A stretch of 36,000 nucleotides of DNA. It comes from Cristatella mucedo. Lineage: Eukaryota; Bryozoa; Phylactolaemata; Cristatellidae. The DNA is taken from NCBI GenBank assembly GCA_009760855.2, contig WPIO01000077.1, positions 904,001 to 940,000 on the forward strand, read 5' to 3'. Below are positions 33,048 to 36,000 of the stretch, piece after piece. Under the pieces are notes generated by a model. The model made no database searches. It was given only the letters and a program-made list of their open reading frames with translations, and was not told the DNA's origin. Numbering within the stretch: the stretch's first letter is position 1; every line of letters begins with the position of its first letter. The position numbers were made by a program, and so were the translations under genes.

Positions 33048-34038
33048 TCACCGGAAGTGGTCTGGCGCAGGCGTGTGGGCCCAGCCGAAGTGGTACGTCA
33101 TGATCCACTGCTGCCACGGGTTGCTCTCATCGCAATCGGGCAGGAACTGTGGCATCTGCTCGCCGCGGTGCGGGTCGGCGACATTGGTGACGTGCTGAAG
33201 GCAGTGCTTGCGGCCCTGGAGGCGGCACGAGATCTGCCCAGCGCTCTCGCCGATCGCCGGGTTCTTCTCCAGCTCGATCTTGGGCTGCTGCCGCTGCTGC
33301 TCGCCGACGCAGCTCGCCAGGATCAGCAGGAGCGCGTCGGTGACTTGCACGCACAGACCGCCGCCGCCACTGTACGTCATGTGACCGCTCGTCGTAATGC
33401 CGAATTCCGCATCCGGCCTGTGGGCGTTGGCCGGCGCGCAGTCGCCCGTCAGGCCGACGTAGCCGTCGGCGTGGACGAACAGGCACGATTTCGAGCGCAC
33501 GTTCTGCACTTCACCGAAGAACAGCGTGTCCTTCTCGGGGGAGTGCATCTCGGGCAGGACGTTTGCCAAGAACCACGAGAAATCATTGCACCGCAGCGAT
33601 TCCTTCAAGCCATCCCGGTAGGCGGCCAGGCTCGCCCTCTCCGTCTCACCTAAGTCGACGCGCTTGTACGAGTAGACGAAGCTCGACGCGTAGTAGTAGT
33701 CGCGCTTCGACGGCAGCCACGTCTCCACCACGCGGATGTTGTTCTTGGCGACGATCTTCTCCTTTTCGCCGCCGAAGCTGAAGGAGAAGGGCTTGAACAC
33801 GTGCCCGACGCGGGAGCACGGGTGCGTCGCCGCACCGCCTCCGCAGAGCCACGAGCGCAGCGACAGCTCGACGTTGTCGCCTCCCCAGATGTTCAAGCCC
33901 GTGTCGAAGCCGCCAATGCGGTCGAAGTATTGGCGATCCACGACAGTTGCGCAGCCGACGAGAACGGGATTGGGAAAGGGCGCGGCTGGCGACGGACGCC
34001 ACCGCAGGTACTGCTTGGGCACCTTCTGCCAGGCGTAC
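33048..34038 (-). CDS. Polypeptide N-acetylgalactosaminyltransferase, last coding exon
   Basis: These Golgi enzymes start mucin-type O-glycans by moving GalNAc from UDP-GalNAc to Ser/Thr. The exon begins after a GCGTTGCAG acceptor (first base 34038, completing a split codon), reads YAWQKVPKQYLRW and runs 329 codons to TGA at 33050-33048. The first ~150 residues are the end of the GT-A catalytic domain: VGCATVVDRQYFDRIGGFDT, NIWGGDNVELSLRSWLCGG and PCSRVGHVF, whose histidine is a metal ligand in characterised family members. Then follow DFSWFLANVLPEM and a C-terminal ricin-type lectin domain with spaced cysteines (CLFVHADGYVGL, LCVQV, CLQHVT) and a final QQWIMTYHF. The family motif WGGEN is WGGDN here. 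Typical members have about 550-650 residues, so the N-terminal half lies further right, beyond the window. The GC-rich codon use differs from the AT-rich surroundings. The isoform cannot be named safely. Confidence 0.93.
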
Positions 34039-34129
34039 CTGCAACGCGGGGAGCGATCTTTCAGCCCGCTTCGCGCCGGCAGCGGCGTCGGCGGCCTCGG
34101 ATACCATGCGGCTCGCGTGGCGGCTCTCT

Positions 34130-34265
34130 AATATTCAAATATTCTATCTCTCATATTCGATCTCTCTGTAATGTCAATACTAATATTTAATATATAATAA
34201 AATATAATATTTAATATAATACAATAATATAATATAAAATGTAATATTTAATCTCTAATATTCTA
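34130..34265. repeat. AT-rich imperfect tandem repeat
   Basis: TAATATTTAATATAATAAAA-type units repeat with variation. The stretch is bracketed by related TCTCT...AATATTC motifs at both ends (about 34125-34160 and 34250-34263). It lies in the intron just upstream of the GalNAc-transferase exon. Confidence 0.75.
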
Positions 34266-34564
34266 TCGACTACCGTCGAAGTACAACGTGGGATTTTGGT
34301 CTTTTCCATTTATTGCGCCTACTAGTCAGCCAAGTCGCAGTGAAGAAAAGCTGCAGTCCTACTATAGCAGCGCGGCGGGCGACAGCGAATGGTCGGAGTG
34401 GAAGCGGCTCGTGCCAACGCTGACAGCACATCGAGCTGATCGGAGACCTATCTCGAGCGTGCTCAAGCCAAATCAATAGACCAACGAGTCAGCAAATGTG
34501 GGTCAGCGGGGGGGGGGTCGAATAAATAAAAAGTATGCTTATTATGACTAAATAAAAAAAAAAA

Positions 34565-34692
34565 TATAATATTTGTATAGCGCCCTAAGAGAACTTAATC
34601 TGTATTCAGGCGCTTCACGTATGCCACGGGGATCGAGGCCAAAACCTCGGCCAGACCTTTGTGGGGGCGAGCACCTTGACCACTAAGCGAGC
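34565..34692 (-). repeat. SINE2, near full length
   Basis: The minus strand reads TTAGTGGTCAAGGTGCTCGC, a B-box-like GGCCTCGATCCCCGTGG, ACGTGAAGCGCCTGAATACA, TTAAGTTCTCTTAGGGCGCT and ATACAAATATTATATTTT, ending in an A/T run. Confidence 0.85.
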
Positions 34693-35343
34693 GTGGAGAT
34701 CTGAGGAGCCTCTGTTGCAGGAAATATCAAGTCTGAACACGCCGGTTTCAAAGTCCTTCCCGAGTAAATTAGCACGAGCAGCTCAGCATAGTCACTTATT
34801 CATGGAGACGACTACATGCGAAAGCCGAAGGCTCGCTGTTAGCAACCGCGTCGGGAAGAGCGAGCAGCTCACCCTTGGGTTTGGTCAAAATGTAGCCTCA
34901 TCAAACCGCCAGTGTCCAGACCAGCGGAAACTAAGGGGGGTTTGCCGGTGGTAAGCTACTCCAATCTCAGATGTCGTTCGTGGCTTTGGCCAGTCGAGCT
35001 AGACGCAATCTGTCAACGAGGGAGACCTTTCGACGTTTAGGTCATGCGATAGTAGATACAGCCCAGATCGTAAAGCCGCCCGCGATTCGTTGCCCGAGTT
35101 AAGCGTCCAATTAAAGAGAGCTAGAAAGAAAGTAGGGACGCGCTCACTCAGTTGACGCGCCGAAAGCCGCTATTAGTGAAGAGCGGTAATTACTCTCTTG
35201 CCGCCTCGTTAGTTGTACGTCGGTGGCTCAGCGCAGCACAGCGATGCGAAGCAGCGAGCCACTCGCCATATGCTCCCCGAATACGGCCGAGTACGGCCGC
35301 TGAATACGGTACGAGCTCGGCCTGCGCTCTGCACCGGATGTGA
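34693..35343. other. Stretch before the bHLH exon, no exon recognised
   Basis: It becomes steadily GC-richer to the right. The upstream exon(s) of the bHLH gene or the promoter may be here, but no N-terminal coding part is recognisable. Confidence 0.4.
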
Positions 35344-35898
35344 AATCGGCAGCAGGCGAACTCGCGCGAGCGCCACCGAACGCACTCGGTCAACAGGGTC
35401 TTCGTCGCTCTGCGCTCTCGCTCATCCCCACCGATCAGCCCGTCAATCGGCGCCCGTCGAAGGTGGAGACGCTGCGACTCGCCAGCAGCTGCATTCGGTA
35501 TTTGCACGCGGCGACGCTGGCCTCCGCCTCCGACGTAGGGCGGAGCGCCGCAGCGGAGGCCGGACGGCCGTGCTCGGAGCTGGGCGAGCTGCTCGCCCAG
35601 CTTCGAGCGCGGGCGCCAGGCCAGCGAGCGCCCCTTCGTCTGCACCTTCTGCGTCGGCGCTTCCAAAGCGAGCACCGGCGGCGGCGGCGGCAACTCGTCA
35701 GGCAGGCGCGGCGGCCGCCGCCAGCGACATCCGGGTGGCGTTCCTAGCTACCGAAAAGGATCCTCCGGCGATGCGTCGCGAGGCTCGGCCGCCGGCCGAC
35801 GAGCCGGCCGACGAGCCGGCCGCGCAGAGCACGCAGGCACGAGCTCGGGCAGCCGCAGCCCTCACCGGCGCCGGCTGCCCAGGACCTACCGCCTCTGA
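35344..35898 (+). CDS. Paraxis/TCF15-scleraxis-like bHLH transcription factor exon, frame broken twice
   Basis: bHLH factors of this group bind E-boxes as heterodimers with E proteins and act in mesoderm, muscle and tendon lineages of animals. From 35344 one frame reads NRQQANSRERHRTHSVNRVF and VALRS, a textbook basic region plus helix 1. At about 35417 an extra TC within CGCTCTCGCTC shifts the frame, and LIPTDQPVNRRPSKVETLRL with ASSCIRYLHA (loop and helix 2) follows in the next frame. Later the first frame returns with ERPFVCTFCVGASK, matching the CTFCLS motif downstream of the bHLH in TCF15/scleraxis, and ends at TGA 35896-35898. Helix 2 has Pro where the group usually has Leu (RRPSK) and Cys where Tyr is usual. 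A TGA precedes the basic region, so an acceptor near 35350-35356 or another indel is likely. Assembly errors or a young pseudogene would both explain the breaks. Confidence 0.75.
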
Positions 35899-36000
35899 CT
35901 AAACTTGACGAGGACTTGCCTCTTGGCTCGGCGCGCCACCCACCCGGCAAGCTCTAAGCGCTCCGCCTGCCGCCTCCGCTGCCGAAGCCACAACTTTGAC

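Noticed and set aside
33057-33653. 198-codon open frame on the plus strand
   Set aside because: It is antisense to the GalNAc-transferase exon, whose domains are unmistakable. The opposite frame is open because of GC-rich codons.
33646-34107. 153-codon minus-strand frame
   Set aside because: It overlaps the GalNAc-transferase exon in another frame and is arginine/alanine-rich, as expected from shifted GC-rich codons.
35190-35693. 167-codon open frame on the minus strand
   Set aside because: It is antisense to the bHLH exon, has low-complexity composition and no recognisable domain.

Overview
This is a gene-sparse, repeat-rich stretch of animal nuclear DNA. The genes have GT/AG introns of up to 5 kb. 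The repeats are LINEs, tRNA-derived SINEs, an LTR retrotransposon and long microsatellites. There are no bacterial operons, CRISPR arrays or plasmid features. Protein resemblance and repeat content suggest an invertebrate, but the sequence alone does not fix the phylum.

Left part (about 1-17,100): two housekeeping genes stand head to head. On the minus strand, SAE1 (SUMO-activating enzyme subunit 1) starts at 4622. Its first four coding exons (170 residues, about half the protein) lie in the window and the rest is beyond the left edge. On the plus strand, SRP14 (signal recognition particle 14 kDa protein) starts 281 bases away at 4903. It can be read completely across five exons ending at 17104, giving 120 residues with every intron phase consistent. 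The 280 bases between the two ATGs must hold both promoters. Most of the SRP14 region is intron, filled with retroelement fragments, a probable pogo/Tigger-like MITE and GA, TC and ATT microsatellites.

Middle part (about 17,100-32,300): no host gene was recognised. There is a nest of tRNA-derived SINEs (18.0-18.5 kb) and a structurally recognisable Ty3/gypsy-type LTR element on the minus strand (21,096-23,477). That element has two LTRs, a primer-binding site, a gag start, a zinc knuckle, a protease trace, an integrase tail and a polypurine tract, but no reverse transcriptase. A 5'-truncated L2/CR1-like LINE end lies at 24.1-24.8 kb and the longest copy of the same LINE, a pseudogene, at about 25.98-28.59 kb.

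Right part (about 33,000-36,000): GC-rich coding DNA. The last exon of a polypeptide GalNAc-transferase is on the minus strand (33,048-34,038) and covers the end of the catalytic domain plus the ricin-type lectin domain. On the plus strand at 35.34-35.90 kb lies a paraxis/TCF15-scleraxis-type bHLH transcription factor. Its conserved parts are split between two reading frames by apparently compensating small indels.

The repeats form a connected system. The 3' tail of the L2/CR1-like LINE folds as a hairpin (AAGCGCC...GGCGCTT followed by ATT repeats). The same tail is carried by one SINE family (here SINE2), which points to a LINE-SINE mobilisation pair. A second SINE family (SINE1) has a different tail and a head that looks like a type II (Ser/Leu-like) tRNA with a long variable arm.
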